Of a DNA stretch of 11,725 bases, positions 1 to 5,504 are shown one piece after another. How positions within the stretch are numbered: the first letter of the stretch is position 1; each line of letters starts with the position of its first letter. The translations under genes and the position numbers were made by a program. Under the pieces are notes generated by a model. That model saw nothing but the letters and a program-made list of their open reading frames with translations, was not told the origin of the DNA and did not search any database. The stretch comes from Burkholderiaceae bacterium (GTDB lineage Bacteria > Pseudomonadota > Gammaproteobacteria > Burkholderiales > Burkholderiaceae_E): contig JALQWJ010000002.1 of the NCBI GenBank assembly GCA_023258775.1, forward strand, positions 1 to 11,725, given 5' to 3'.

Positions 1-1
1 T

Positions 2-202
2 GAGGTATTAACCCAATACAAGGACCTCTTGGATTCGCTGGGTGGCAGCTTGGCAATTTATGGTGCTCCTGAGAATGTTGCCTCATTGATCGCGCGTAGC
101 GGGCTCTTGGATGATTTGGTCGGTCGAAGAATTTACAGCGATCTGGCCGCGGCAAGGCTAGGCTTTGAGCAACACGAAGCGCGAAGCGAGCCATATCCTT
201 AA
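2..202 (+). CDS. C-terminal fragment of a probable SulP-family anion transporter (STAS domain)
   Basis: This is an open frame entering from the left edge and ending at TAA (200-202), so only the last 66 residues are visible. The fragment reads like the end of a STAS domain: a strand-like GGSLAIYGAPENV, then a helix with LIARSGLLDDLVG, then RRIYSDLAAARLGFE. This resembles the pattern of a strand, a 'rsGLLd.lg' helix and a final 'iy.d...A' helix seen at the cytoplasmic C terminus of SulP sulfate/bicarbonate transporters. No membrane segments fall inside the window, so the transporter call is an inference. A stand-alone STAS protein is the main alternative. The gene is on the same strand as the DUF3460-scpA-murB run but is separated from it by 81 bases. 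Confidence 0.5.
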   Translation, partial: EVLTQYKDLLDSLGGSLAIYGAPENVASLIARSGLLDDLVGRRIYSDLAAARLGFEQHEARSEPYP

Positions 203-255
203 GAGGATAAGCATGCCAGTTATAGCGCGAGGAATTACACTTGGGGCTGGCAGTC

Positions 256-268
256 AAAGACCGTCTTT
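256..268. promoter_or_regulatory. 13-bp perfect dyad upstream of the DUF3460 gene
   Basis: AAAGAC-C-GTCTTT is a 6-bp perfect inverted repeat around one central base. It ends three bases before the ribosome binding site (AGGAG, 272-276) of the gene starting at 284. The position fits an operator or a small leader element, but a dyad this short can occur by chance, and I see no convincing -35/-10 pair beside it. Confidence 0.2.
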
Positions 269-283
269 AACAGGAGTTCTTGC

Positions 284-475
284 ATGAAACAACGCAGTTA
301 TCGTTCTGAAGCCACGCTATTTATCGAACAGCTCAAAACACAACGTCCTCACTTGGAACAGCAGCAGCAGCAGGGGCGAAGCATCTGGTGGGACAAACCG
401 CAGGATCTCGAAACGGCCAAGGAGCGTCAATCGGCAAAGGTCGCTCAAAAACCATATGTCTACCATAACGCTTAA
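284..475 (+). CDS. DUF3460 family small protein
   Basis: This is a 63-residue soluble protein of unknown function. From memory of the family, DUF3460 proteins are about 60 residues, occur in betaproteobacteria and often lie next to scpA. The sequence shows the expected layout: a basic N terminus (MKQRSYRSEA), a FIEQLKTQRPHLE helix, a QxxGRSIWWDKPQDLE segment with the WDK core, and a C terminus ending QKPYVYHNA. There is no signal peptide or membrane segment. The start is supported by AGGAG at 272-276, seven bases ahead of ATG. A run of five CAG codons (359-373) encodes QQQQQ between the helix and the WDK motif. The stop is nine bases before scpA, so the two are probably co-transcribed. The family call is firm; the role is unknown. 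Confidence 0.85.
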   Translation: MKQRSYRSEATLFIEQLKTQRPHLEQQQQQGRSIWWDKPQDLETAKERQSAKVAQKPYVYHNA

Positions 476-484
476 ATCAGCCTG

Positions 485-1342
485 ATGTCGACGTCAGGTG
501 GCTTGCTGAGTATGACGGCTTCGGCCGAGCAGGGCCTCATCCCTGGCGGTGAACAGCTCGAATTAAAAGGCATAGCAAGGCTTTACGGTGAACCCTTGCT
601 TAAGCTTCCGCAGGATTTGTACATCCCGCCCGATGCGCTTGAGGTGTTTTTAGAGGCCTTTGAAGGGCCATTGGACCTGCTGCTCTATTTAATTCGGCGG
701 CAGAACTTCAACATTCTCGATATCCCGATGGCCGAACTCACGCGACAATACCTCGCCTACGTTGAGGAGATCCGTAGTCACCACCTTGAATTAGCCGCTG
801 AGTATCTGCTCATGGCAGCGATGCTAATCGATATCAAATCAAGAATGTTACTGCCGGTACAAAAACGTGAAGGTGAGTCTGAGCCCGAGGATCCTCGGGC
901 AGAACTGGCAAGACGGCTTCTCGAGTACGAATCGATAAAGCAAGGCGCACAGCACCTCGATCAACTACCCCAGCTAGGTCGGGAGTTCTTCGTATCACAA
1001 GTCTTTCTTGATCAGGATGTCGTTGAGCGTCGGCCTGAAGTCAATGCCGCTGACTTGCGGGCTGCCTGGGCCGATATTGTGCGCAGGGCCAAGCTGATTC
1101 AGCACCACAAAATCACCCGCGAAGAATTATCGGTTCGAGAAATCATGACCGTTGTCTTGCGACAACTTCAACAGCGCCGATTTGCCGAGTTCCAGGATTT
1201 GTTTGACCCCTTAAAGGGCCTCCCTCATGCCGTGGTTACTTTTGTAGCGTTACTCGAACTGACCAAAGAATCGCTTGTTGAATTAACACAAGCCGAATGT
1301 TATGCGCCCATTTATGTTCGGCTTAGCTTCACACCGAGCTAG
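485..1342 (+). CDS. scpA: Segregation and condensation protein A (ScpA)
   Basis: ScpA is the kleisin subunit of the bacterial SMC condensin. It bridges the SMC heads, binds ScpB, and acts in the cytoplasm on chromosome compaction and segregation. The 285-residue product has an extended N terminus (1-31), then ARLYGEPLLKLPQDLYIPPD and the hallmark FEGPLDLLLYLIRRQN (59-74). The SMC-binding N-terminal helices follow, with ILDIPMAELTRQYLAYVEEI. A charged, variable middle leads to a C-terminal winged-helix-like end (VVTFVALLELTKESLVEL). The start at ATG 485 has no clear Shine-Dalgarno; Met10 (512) is an alternative, though either keeps the whole conserved region. ScpA sits between the DUF3460 gene (9-base gap) and murB (2-base gap), consistent with translational coupling. 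No scpB gene is in the window. Confidence 0.93.
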   Translation: MSTSGGLLSMTASAEQGLIPGGEQLELKGIARLYGEPLLKLPQDLYIPPDALEVFLEAFEGPLDLLLYLIRRQNFNILDIPMAELTRQYLAYVEEIRSHHLELAAEYLLMAAMLIDIKSRMLLPVQKREGESEPEDPRAELARRLLEYESIKQGAQHLDQLPQLGREFFVSQVFLDQDVVERRPEVNAADLRAAWADIVRRAKLIQHHKITREELSVREIMTVVLRQLQQRRFAEFQDLFDPLKGLPHAVVTFVALLELTKESLVELTQAECYAPIYVRLSFTPS

Positions 1343-1344
1343 GC

Positions 1345-2544
1345 TTGCTTGAGATTATCGACAACGCGGACTTGTCGACGCGTACAAGTCTGCGGCTACA
1401 AGGCCGTGTCGACAGGCTGATTCGGGTTCACCACCCTGCAGAACTCGCCGACGTCAAGCGCGCCTTGCGTGGAAGCTTTCGCGGCTTGCTCGGCGAAGGA
1501 AGCAACAGCGTCTTCGGTGCGCATATTCAGGGGACACTGCTACAAATTGCATGGCGAGGCTATGAGCGTATTGGGCATGATCGCATTCTTGCTCACGCTG
1601 GCGAGCACTGGGACGAGCTAGTCCAATGGAGTTTATGCCAAGGCCTACAAGGACTTGAAAACCTGAGCATGATCCCTGGTTCGGTCGGTGCCGCACCGAT
1701 CCAAAATATTGGTGCTTATGGGGTCGAACTTTCTCAATGCTTTGTAGCACTGGAGGCCATTCACTGGGAGAGCATGACTCGCAAGCGTTTTAGCCTCGAA
1801 GATTGTCAATTCTCGTATCGGTCAAGCGTCTTCAAGGCGCCAAGCCATCAGCACTGGATCATCAGTCATATTGAGCTCCAGTTGAATCGGCAGGCGACAT
1901 CAGCACACTTGCTAAGCGGCCAGTTGGCATCCGATCACTTGCCAGCAGGGCACTTACGATCCGAATATCAGGCATCGGAGCGTCTAACATCCGAGCATCT
2001 AACATCCAAACATCTGCAATCCGAGCATCTGGCATCAGCTGCTGAAGCCTATGTACATGGGCCTTCTGATCAAGGGCGTTCGTCACCGACGAGCATGTTG
2101 AATTTCCGCTACCCAGATTTGCAAGCGCATTTTCGTGATTCCCGCCCTCAAACTGCACTCGAGCTTGCGCAAGTTATTCGCCAGATTCGCAGCAGCAAGT
2201 TGCCTGATCCTGAGATTGAGCCTAATGCAGGAAGTTTTTTTCATAACCCCAGGCTGCATAACGAAGCTGCGCTCGCGCTGAAAGCGCGATTTCCAAGAAT
2301 GCCGATTTATCCTGATGGCGCGCATCATCACAAGCTGTCTGCTGCCTGGATGATTGATCAATGTGGCTTAAAAGGGCAAAGGGAGGGCGATGTTGGTGTG
2401 TCAGCCAAGCATGCTCTGGTACTGGTGAACTACGGGAAAGCTAGCGGCGACATGCTCATTGCCTTTGCTCAAGGCATTATTGACCTTGTCCAAGCCCGAT
2501 TCGGACTAGAGCTAACCATTGAACCTCGGGTTTTGCTAGCCTAG
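1345..2544 (+). CDS. murB: UDP-N-acetylenolpyruvoylglucosamine reductase (MurB, type I) with a repeat-containing insertion
   Basis: MurB is the FAD/NADPH enzyme that reduces UDP-GlcNAc-enolpyruvate to UDP-MurNAc, the second committed step of peptidoglycan synthesis in the cytoplasm. Visible motifs are GEGSN (51-54 region), ENLSMIPGSVGAAPIQNIGAYG (105-126 region), YRSSVFK (158-164), NAGSFFHNP (294-302) and LTIEPRV (390-396). By alignment from memory with E. coli MurB, the catalytic trio is R159, S297 and E393. The Tyr-to-Ser and Ser-to-Glu distances match E. coli closely (41 against 39, and 96 against 96), but Arg159-to-Tyr256 is 97 residues against 31. The protein (399 against 342 residues) therefore carries one insertion of about 66 residues, at roughly 183-250, mostly pentapeptide repeats. 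The start is TTG, two bases after the scpA stop; an in-frame TAG at 1324 excludes a much earlier start, and no ATG fits. Confidence 0.93.
   Translation: MLEIIDNADLSTRTSLRLQGRVDRLIRVHHPAELADVKRALRGSFRGLLGEGSNSVFGAHIQGTLLQIAWRGYERIGHDRILAHAGEHWDELVQWSLCQGLQGLENLSMIPGSVGAAPIQNIGAYGVELSQCFVALEAIHWESMTRKRFSLEDCQFSYRSSVFKAPSHQHWIISHIELQLNRQATSAHLLSGQLASDHLPAGHLRSEYQASERLTSEHLTSKHLQSEHLASAAEAYVHGPSDQGRSSPTSMLNFRYPDLQAHFRDSRPQTALELAQVIRQIRSSKLPDPEIEPNAGSFFHNPRLHNEAALALKARFPRMPIYPDGAHHHKLSAAWMIDQCGLKGQREGDVGVSAKHALVLVNYGKASGDMLIAFAQGIIDLVQARFGLELTIEPRVLLA
1891..2040 (+). repeat. Ten in-frame 15-bp tandem repeats inside murB
   Basis: Ten consecutive 15-base units fit this interval exactly, with no gaps. 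The consensus is about CATCTNNCATCCGAG, encoding H-L-x-S-E. The encoded pentapeptides in order are QATSA, HLLSG, QLASD, HLPAG, HLRSE, YQASE, RLTSE, HLTSK, HLQSE and HLASA (MurB residues 183-232). Units 7-10 are the most alike at the DNA level, and the early units are more degenerate, which suggests repeated duplication with the youngest copies at the 3' end. The unit is five codons long, so gain or loss of a copy keeps the reading frame. It does not match the classical A(D/N)LxX pentapeptide-repeat consensus, because the residue two before Leu is usually acidic or Gly rather than small. Confidence 0.88.
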
Positions 2545-2650
2545 ACTCAGTAAATCTTTCAACCCGTGAATGCTTGCTCGGCACAAGATTAAAGCGTCAA
2601 GTCTCCTGAACCGCAGCTTGTAAGCATCGTCCCGGGTTCGATTATCAGCG

Positions 2651-3421
2651 CTAAAGTCGTCGCCGAAATACCCAGCGCATCGGTTCAGACGCCTCTGGAC
2701 AGTACTGATAACCATCACGATCAAAGGATTTGAGCGGTTCGATTGTTTCAAGCCTATGCTCGATTGCCCAACGACACATCGTCCCCCGTGCACGTTTCGC
2801 TGAAAAGCTCACGACTTTGAAAGCATCTCCTTTGGACTCCTGAAAAACAATATGCAATACCTTTGCCTTTAATTGATTTTCCCGCACAGCACTGAAATAT
2901 TCTTCGGAAGCTAAGTTCACGAGGATTTTGTTACTGTGCCCTTTCAAATCTTGATCGAGCGAAGCGGCAATGCTGGCCCCCCAAAAAGCATAAAGGTCCT
3001 TACCGCGTTCGTTCGAAAGACGCGTCCCCATCTCCAATCGGTAGGGTTGCAGCTGATCAAGCGGGCGCAAAACACCATAAAGCCCCGACAAAATCCGCAA
3101 GTGCTTGTTTGCCCAAGCGATCTGCTCCTGATCGAATTCGCGAGCTCGAAGCCCATCATAGACATCGCCGTCAAAGGCAAACATGGCTGCTCGCACTTGT
3201 TTTGCACTTGGCTTTTCTGTCCATGATTTGTAGCGCTCATGATTCAGTAGGGCAAGCGATTCACTGATGTCCATAAGCCTCGACAGCGCTTGTGGTTGCA
3301 TTGATCGCAACTGATCAACAAGTTTGGCCGACTCTGCCATCCAGCGCGGCCTACTTGACTTAACCACTGGGGCTGCCGACTCGTAATCCAGGGTCTTTGC
3401 AGGAGAAAGCAACATCAACAT
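2651..3421 (-). CDS. yaaA: Peroxide stress protein YaaA (UPF0246/DUF328)
   Basis: This is a cytoplasmic protein of the YaaA family. In E. coli, YaaA is induced by hydrogen peroxide, limits free intracellular iron and binds DNA. The product is 256 residues, essentially the E. coli length (258). Family motifs run in order: SPAKTLD (6-12), FDGDVYDGL (83-91), LSGLYGVLRPLD (111-122), PYRLEMGTRL (126-135), LVNLASEEYFSAV, then VVSFSAKRARGTMCRWAI near the C terminus. The start at 3421 is supported by GAGGTGG on the - strand (3428-3434), six bases upstream; Met3 is a less likely alternative. The gene is convergent with murB across 106 bases that hold no clear terminator. Its upstream region is shared with the divergent PIN gene. 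Confidence 0.93.
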   Translation of the reverse strand: MLMLLSPAKTLDYESAAPVVKSSRPRWMAESAKLVDQLRSMQPQALSRLMDISESLALLNHERYKSWTEKPSAKQVRAAMFAFDGDVYDGLRAREFDQEQIAWANKHLRILSGLYGVLRPLDQLQPYRLEMGTRLSNERGKDLYAFWGASIAASLDQDLKGHSNKILVNLASEEYFSAVRENQLKAKVLHIVFQESKGDAFKVVSFSAKRARGTMCRWAIEHRLETIEPLKSFDRDGYQYCPEASEPMRWVFRRRL

Positions 3422-3556
3422 CCTAAACCACCTCGTTCAAACGAAGACCTTTTTGATTTCGCAAGCATCTTGATCATAATGGGCCGCCACTTAGCTTAGG
3501 GACAAATGCCCCCAATTCGCGCTTCAACAGCCTGGATGAGTCCTAGCCGACCGCTT

Positions 3557-3632
3557 GTTTGAGCGCGAGGATCGAGTTTGAGCTAAAAGATCGAGTTTGA
3601 GCAAAAGATCGAGTTTCATCGAAAAGATCGAG
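3557..3632 (+). repeat. About 19-bp direct repeats (four GATCGAG cores) upstream of the PIN gene
   Basis: GATCGAG occurs at 3570, 3589, 3607 and 3626 (spacings 19, 18 and 19). A second block, GTTTGAGC, occurs at 3557, 3576 and 3595 (spacings 19 and 19). The full unit is about GATCGAGTTTGAGC followed by TAAAA or AAAA. The spacing is not a multiple of three throughout, so this is not a coding repeat. It could be an array of protein-binding sites or a local slippage-generated minisatellite. There is no replication-initiator gene nearby to support an iteron role. Confidence 0.75.
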
Positions 3633-3678
3633 GAGTGAATTTCAACAAGCTATTGACCATGCAGCCTGCCGCTCAGAA

Positions 3679-3702
3679 GCTTAGTCTCATACGAGGCTGA
3701 GC
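3679..3702 (+). promoter_or_regulatory. Hairpin with AUAC loop in the PIN gene leader
   Basis: GCTTAGTCTC (3679-3688) can pair with GAGGCTGAGC (3693-3702) over ten pairs, two of them G-U, closing a four-base ATAC loop. The wobbles make it stronger as RNA on the + strand than as a DNA palindrome. A second copy of the left arm, GCTCAG at 3671-3676, can pair perfectly with CTGAGC (3697-3702), giving two mutually exclusive folds. No T-run follows, so it does not look like an intrinsic terminator. It lies 19 bases before the PIN start codon. Confidence 0.35.
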
Positions 3703-3721
3703 AAGTATTCTCAAACACATC

Positions 3722-4228
3722 ATGATAAATACTAAACCGAACCTCGTACTCGACAGTAATTGTTGGCTCGATTTGCTTGTTTTTTATGATCCCGCTGTAA
3801 ACTTACTTCGCCACGCGATTGAGTCTAAAGCCGTCATCGCGCTGGTTTGCGAGCCAATGCGACAAGAAATGTGTCAAGTCCTAAGCCGTCCGCGGATCTG
3901 CAGGGATCGCGACGCAGATGCGGTCATGATTGACTTTGATCGCTTGGGCACCATGCGATCGATCCCAGCAACGCAACGATTGCAATTAGCCTGCGCCGAT
4001 CAAGACGATCAAATCTTTCTTGATCTCGCAATAGAACAAAAGGCCTCATACCTCGTCAGTAAAGATCGTCAGTTACTCCGCCTCGCAAAAAAATCTTTAC
4101 AGCGATTCCAACTTGCGATTCTGCGCCAGGACTCGTTAGCATTTCAACAATGCTGTCGTCAGTGGAGCTTGATTGGATCCTCAATAGGACTTGGGCAAGC
4201 CGAGAACTTTCTCGGCAATAAAGCTTAG
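3722..4228 (+). CDS. PIN-domain protein, putative toxin-antitoxin toxin component (TIGR00305-like)
   Basis: PIN domains are metal-dependent RNases, and this subfamily is usually labelled 'putative toxin-antitoxin system toxin component'. The 168-residue product shows the expected acidic residues: D11 in LVLDSN, E49 in PMRQEMCQVL, D95/D96 in CADQDDQIFLDLA, and D115 in LVSKDRQLL. The core fold spans about 7-135, and the last 30 residues are an extra tail. There is no signal peptide. I see no Shine-Dalgarno before ATG 3722 and no antitoxin gene on either side. The toxin label is therefore by family only; many betaproteobacterial members of this family appear to be stand-alone. The 3' end overlaps the oppositely oriented acyl-CoA dehydrogenase by 48 bases. 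Confidence 0.83.
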   Translation: MINTKPNLVLDSNCWLDLLVFYDPAVNLLRHAIESKAVIALVCEPMRQEMCQVLSRPRICRDRDADAVMIDFDRLGTMRSIPATQRLQLACADQDDQIFLDLAIEQKASYLVSKDRQLLRLAKKSLQRFQLAILRQDSLAFQQCCRQWSLIGSSIGLGQAENFLGNKA

Positions 4229-5344
4229 GATTAGCTCGCGGCTTACCGGCGCAATCCGCGGAATCAAACTCTCGCGAAAGTAACGCTCAACATGATATTC
4301 CTTCGCATAGCCCATACCCCCATGTGTCATGACCGCTGTCTCACAGGCATGGTATCCGGCTTCTGCGGCTAGGTACTTGGCGCTATTGGCCTCTGCGCCA
4401 CAAGACTGCCCCTGATCGTAAAGCCATGCTGCTCGCATCGTCATCCAATGAGCGGCTTCAAGCTCCATCCAGCGTTGCGCTAGCGGGTGAGCAATCGCTT
4501 GATTCTGCCCGATCGGTCGATCAAAAACCACCCGCTCACTTGCATAACGTTTGGCGCGTGCCAAGGCCACACGTCCCAGACCAACCGCTTCAGCAGCGAT
4601 CAGAATTCGTTCTGGATTTAATCCATGCAAAATATAGCGAAAGCCCTGTCCTTCCTCACCAATCCTGTCCTCAACTGGAATACGCAGACCATCGATGAAT
4701 ACCTGATTGGAGTCAACCGCTTTGCGGCCCATTTTCTCGATTTCATGAACCTGAACGCGGGAACGATCTAGATCGGTATAAAAAAGACTTAAACCTTCAT
4801 TAGCTTTCGAAAATTCTGCCGCGGTCGTACGAGCAAGCAAAAGCATCTTGTCAGCCACCTGCGCCGTGGAAATCCAAACCTTCTGACCATGAACAATATA
4901 GTGATCGCCCTCGCGCTTTGCCATGGTCTTGAGTTTCAGCGTGTTTAAACCTGTATTGGGCTCGGTAACAGCAAAACATGCTTTTTGCTCGCCTCTGATA
5001 AGTGGCGGCAGCCAGCGCGACTGTTGCGATGCTGTCCCAAAAACAACAACCGGGTGCAAGCCGAAAATATTCATATGAATCGCGGAGGCACCGCTCATGC
5101 CAGCGCCAGATGCTGCAACGGTCTGCACAACCAGTGCTGCCTCAAGTATGCCCAGACCAGCGCCGCCGAATTCACAAGGCATTGCAACCCCCAGCCAACC
5201 CGCCTTTGCCATCGCATCATGGAAGTCAGCCGGAAACTCTCCAGTGATGTCGCGCTTTGCCCAATAATCATCATCAAAGTTGCGACATACAGACTCGACA
5301 GCCTGAACAATCGCCAATTGATCCTGAGATAATGAAAAATCCAT
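4181..5344 (-). CDS. Acyl-CoA dehydrogenase family flavoprotein (leftward paralog)
   Basis: This cytoplasmic FAD enzyme should catalyse alpha,beta-dehydrogenation of an acyl-CoA; the substrate is unknown. The 387-residue protein has the usual three parts: an N-terminal helical domain (1-120), a middle beta domain with CFAVTEPNTGLNT (123-135) and GQKVWIST (153-160), and a C-terminal helical domain with RVVFDRPIGQNQ (271-282) and MTHGGMGYAKEY (339-350). The medium-chain-type C-terminal catalytic Glu (YEG motif) is replaced by RIAPVS. A Glu in GLNPERILIAA (E245) sits where isovaleryl-CoA dehydrogenase places its base. I start at Met 5344, which has AAGGA five bases upstream; the frame extends to 5398, but those 18 residues look non-homologous. 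It is divergent from the rightward paralog across 160 bases. Confidence 0.88.
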   Translation of the reverse strand: MDFSLSQDQLAIVQAVESVCRNFDDDYWAKRDITGEFPADFHDAMAKAGWLGVAMPCEFGGAGLGILEAALVVQTVAASGAGMSGASAIHMNIFGLHPVVVFGTASQQSRWLPPLIRGEQKACFAVTEPNTGLNTLKLKTMAKREGDHYIVHGQKVWISTAQVADKMLLLARTTAAEFSKANEGLSLFYTDLDRSRVQVHEIEKMGRKAVDSNQVFIDGLRIPVEDRIGEEGQGFRYILHGLNPERILIAAEAVGLGRVALARAKRYASERVVFDRPIGQNQAIAHPLAQRWMELEAAHWMTMRAAWLYDQGQSCGAEANSAKYLAAEAGYHACETAVMTHGGMGYAKEYHVERYFRESLIPRIAPVSRELILSFIAEKVLGLPKSY

Positions 5345-5415
5345 AGCAGTTCCTTGACCAAACAACTCACATGTTGTCTCAACGCAGCCTAAATTCACAA
5401 ATCACAACAATCCGC

Positions 5416-5433
5416 TTTTCGGTCCGCCGAAAA
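5416..5433. promoter_or_regulatory. Inverted repeat TTTTCGG-TCCG-CCGAAAA between the dehydrogenase genes
   Basis: This is a perfect 7-bp inverted repeat around a four-base centre, 72 bases before the leftward start and 71 before the rightward start. It could act as an operator in this divergent control region or fold as a small hairpin in a leader transcript. The A/T outer and G/C inner arms recall a bidirectional terminator, but the GC part is only three pairs, and no gene ends here. The structure is clear; the function is a guess. Confidence 0.4.
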
Positions 5434-5464
5434 CCCTAGTCCGACTTCAACAACGTCTGAAAGC

Positions 5465-5492
5465 CTTAGTATTAGCCAGTCCTAACACTAAG
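5465..5492. promoter_or_regulatory. 28-bp imperfect palindrome, probable operator for the divergent dehydrogenases
   Basis: Left arm CTTAGTATTAG (5465-5475) and right arm CTAACACTAAG (5482-5492) match as inverted repeats at ten of eleven positions around a six-base centre (CCAGTC). The element ends just before the AAGG-type ribosome binding site of the gene starting at 5505. It overlaps a weak -10-like TATTAG (5470-5475). Size and symmetry suit a dimeric or tetrameric repressor or activator. The LysR-type gene at 6739 is the only regulator in the window and thus the first candidate; an unlinked TetR-family factor is an alternative. Confidence 0.55.
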
Positions 5493-5504
5493 AAGGCATG
5501 CCTG

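Larger units (their letters stand above)
3422..3721. other. 300-base divergent intergenic region between yaaA and the PIN gene
   Basis: No convincing gene lies here; the only short frames are under 25 codons. The yaaA ribosome binding site is at the left end. A four-fold 19-bp direct repeat is in the middle (3557-3632) and an RNA-type hairpin at the right (3679-3702). TATTCT (3706-3711) is a possible -10 box for the PIN gene. It would put a transcript start only a few bases before the ATG, but no good -35 box is visible at the right distance. Confidence 0.6.

Noticed and set aside
194..209. Inverted repeat TATCCT-TAAG-AGGATA at the end of the transporter fragment, considered as a terminator
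   Set aside because: The stem is short and AT-rich, it includes the stop codon, and no T-run follows.
1862..2158. Minus-strand frame across the murB repeats encoding a MLDAR-like repeat protein
   Set aside because: It is the complement of the 15-bp array; any in-phase repeat stays open on the other strand. The + strand frame carries the full MurB motifs.
2632..2648. T-loop-like GGTTCGATT suggesting a tRNA in the murB-yaaA gap
   Set aside because: The five bases before the loop (CCGGG) do not pair with the five after it (ATCAG), and no acceptor, D or anticodon stems can be drawn around it.
3557..3632. The 19-bp repeats as a CRISPR array or replication origin
   Set aside because: Units are contiguous with no unique spacers of constant length, there are no cas or rep genes, and there are no DnaA-box clusters.
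3635..3700. A 21-codon GTG-initiated frame before the PIN gene, considered as an antitoxin
   Set aside because: It is too short for known antitoxins, resembles nothing I know, and lies partly within the hairpin.
5345..5398. Longer start for the leftward acyl-CoA dehydrogenase, adding 18 residues
   Set aside because: The added residues do not resemble the family N terminus. Met at 5344 has an AAGGA site at the right distance and gives the same length as the paralog.
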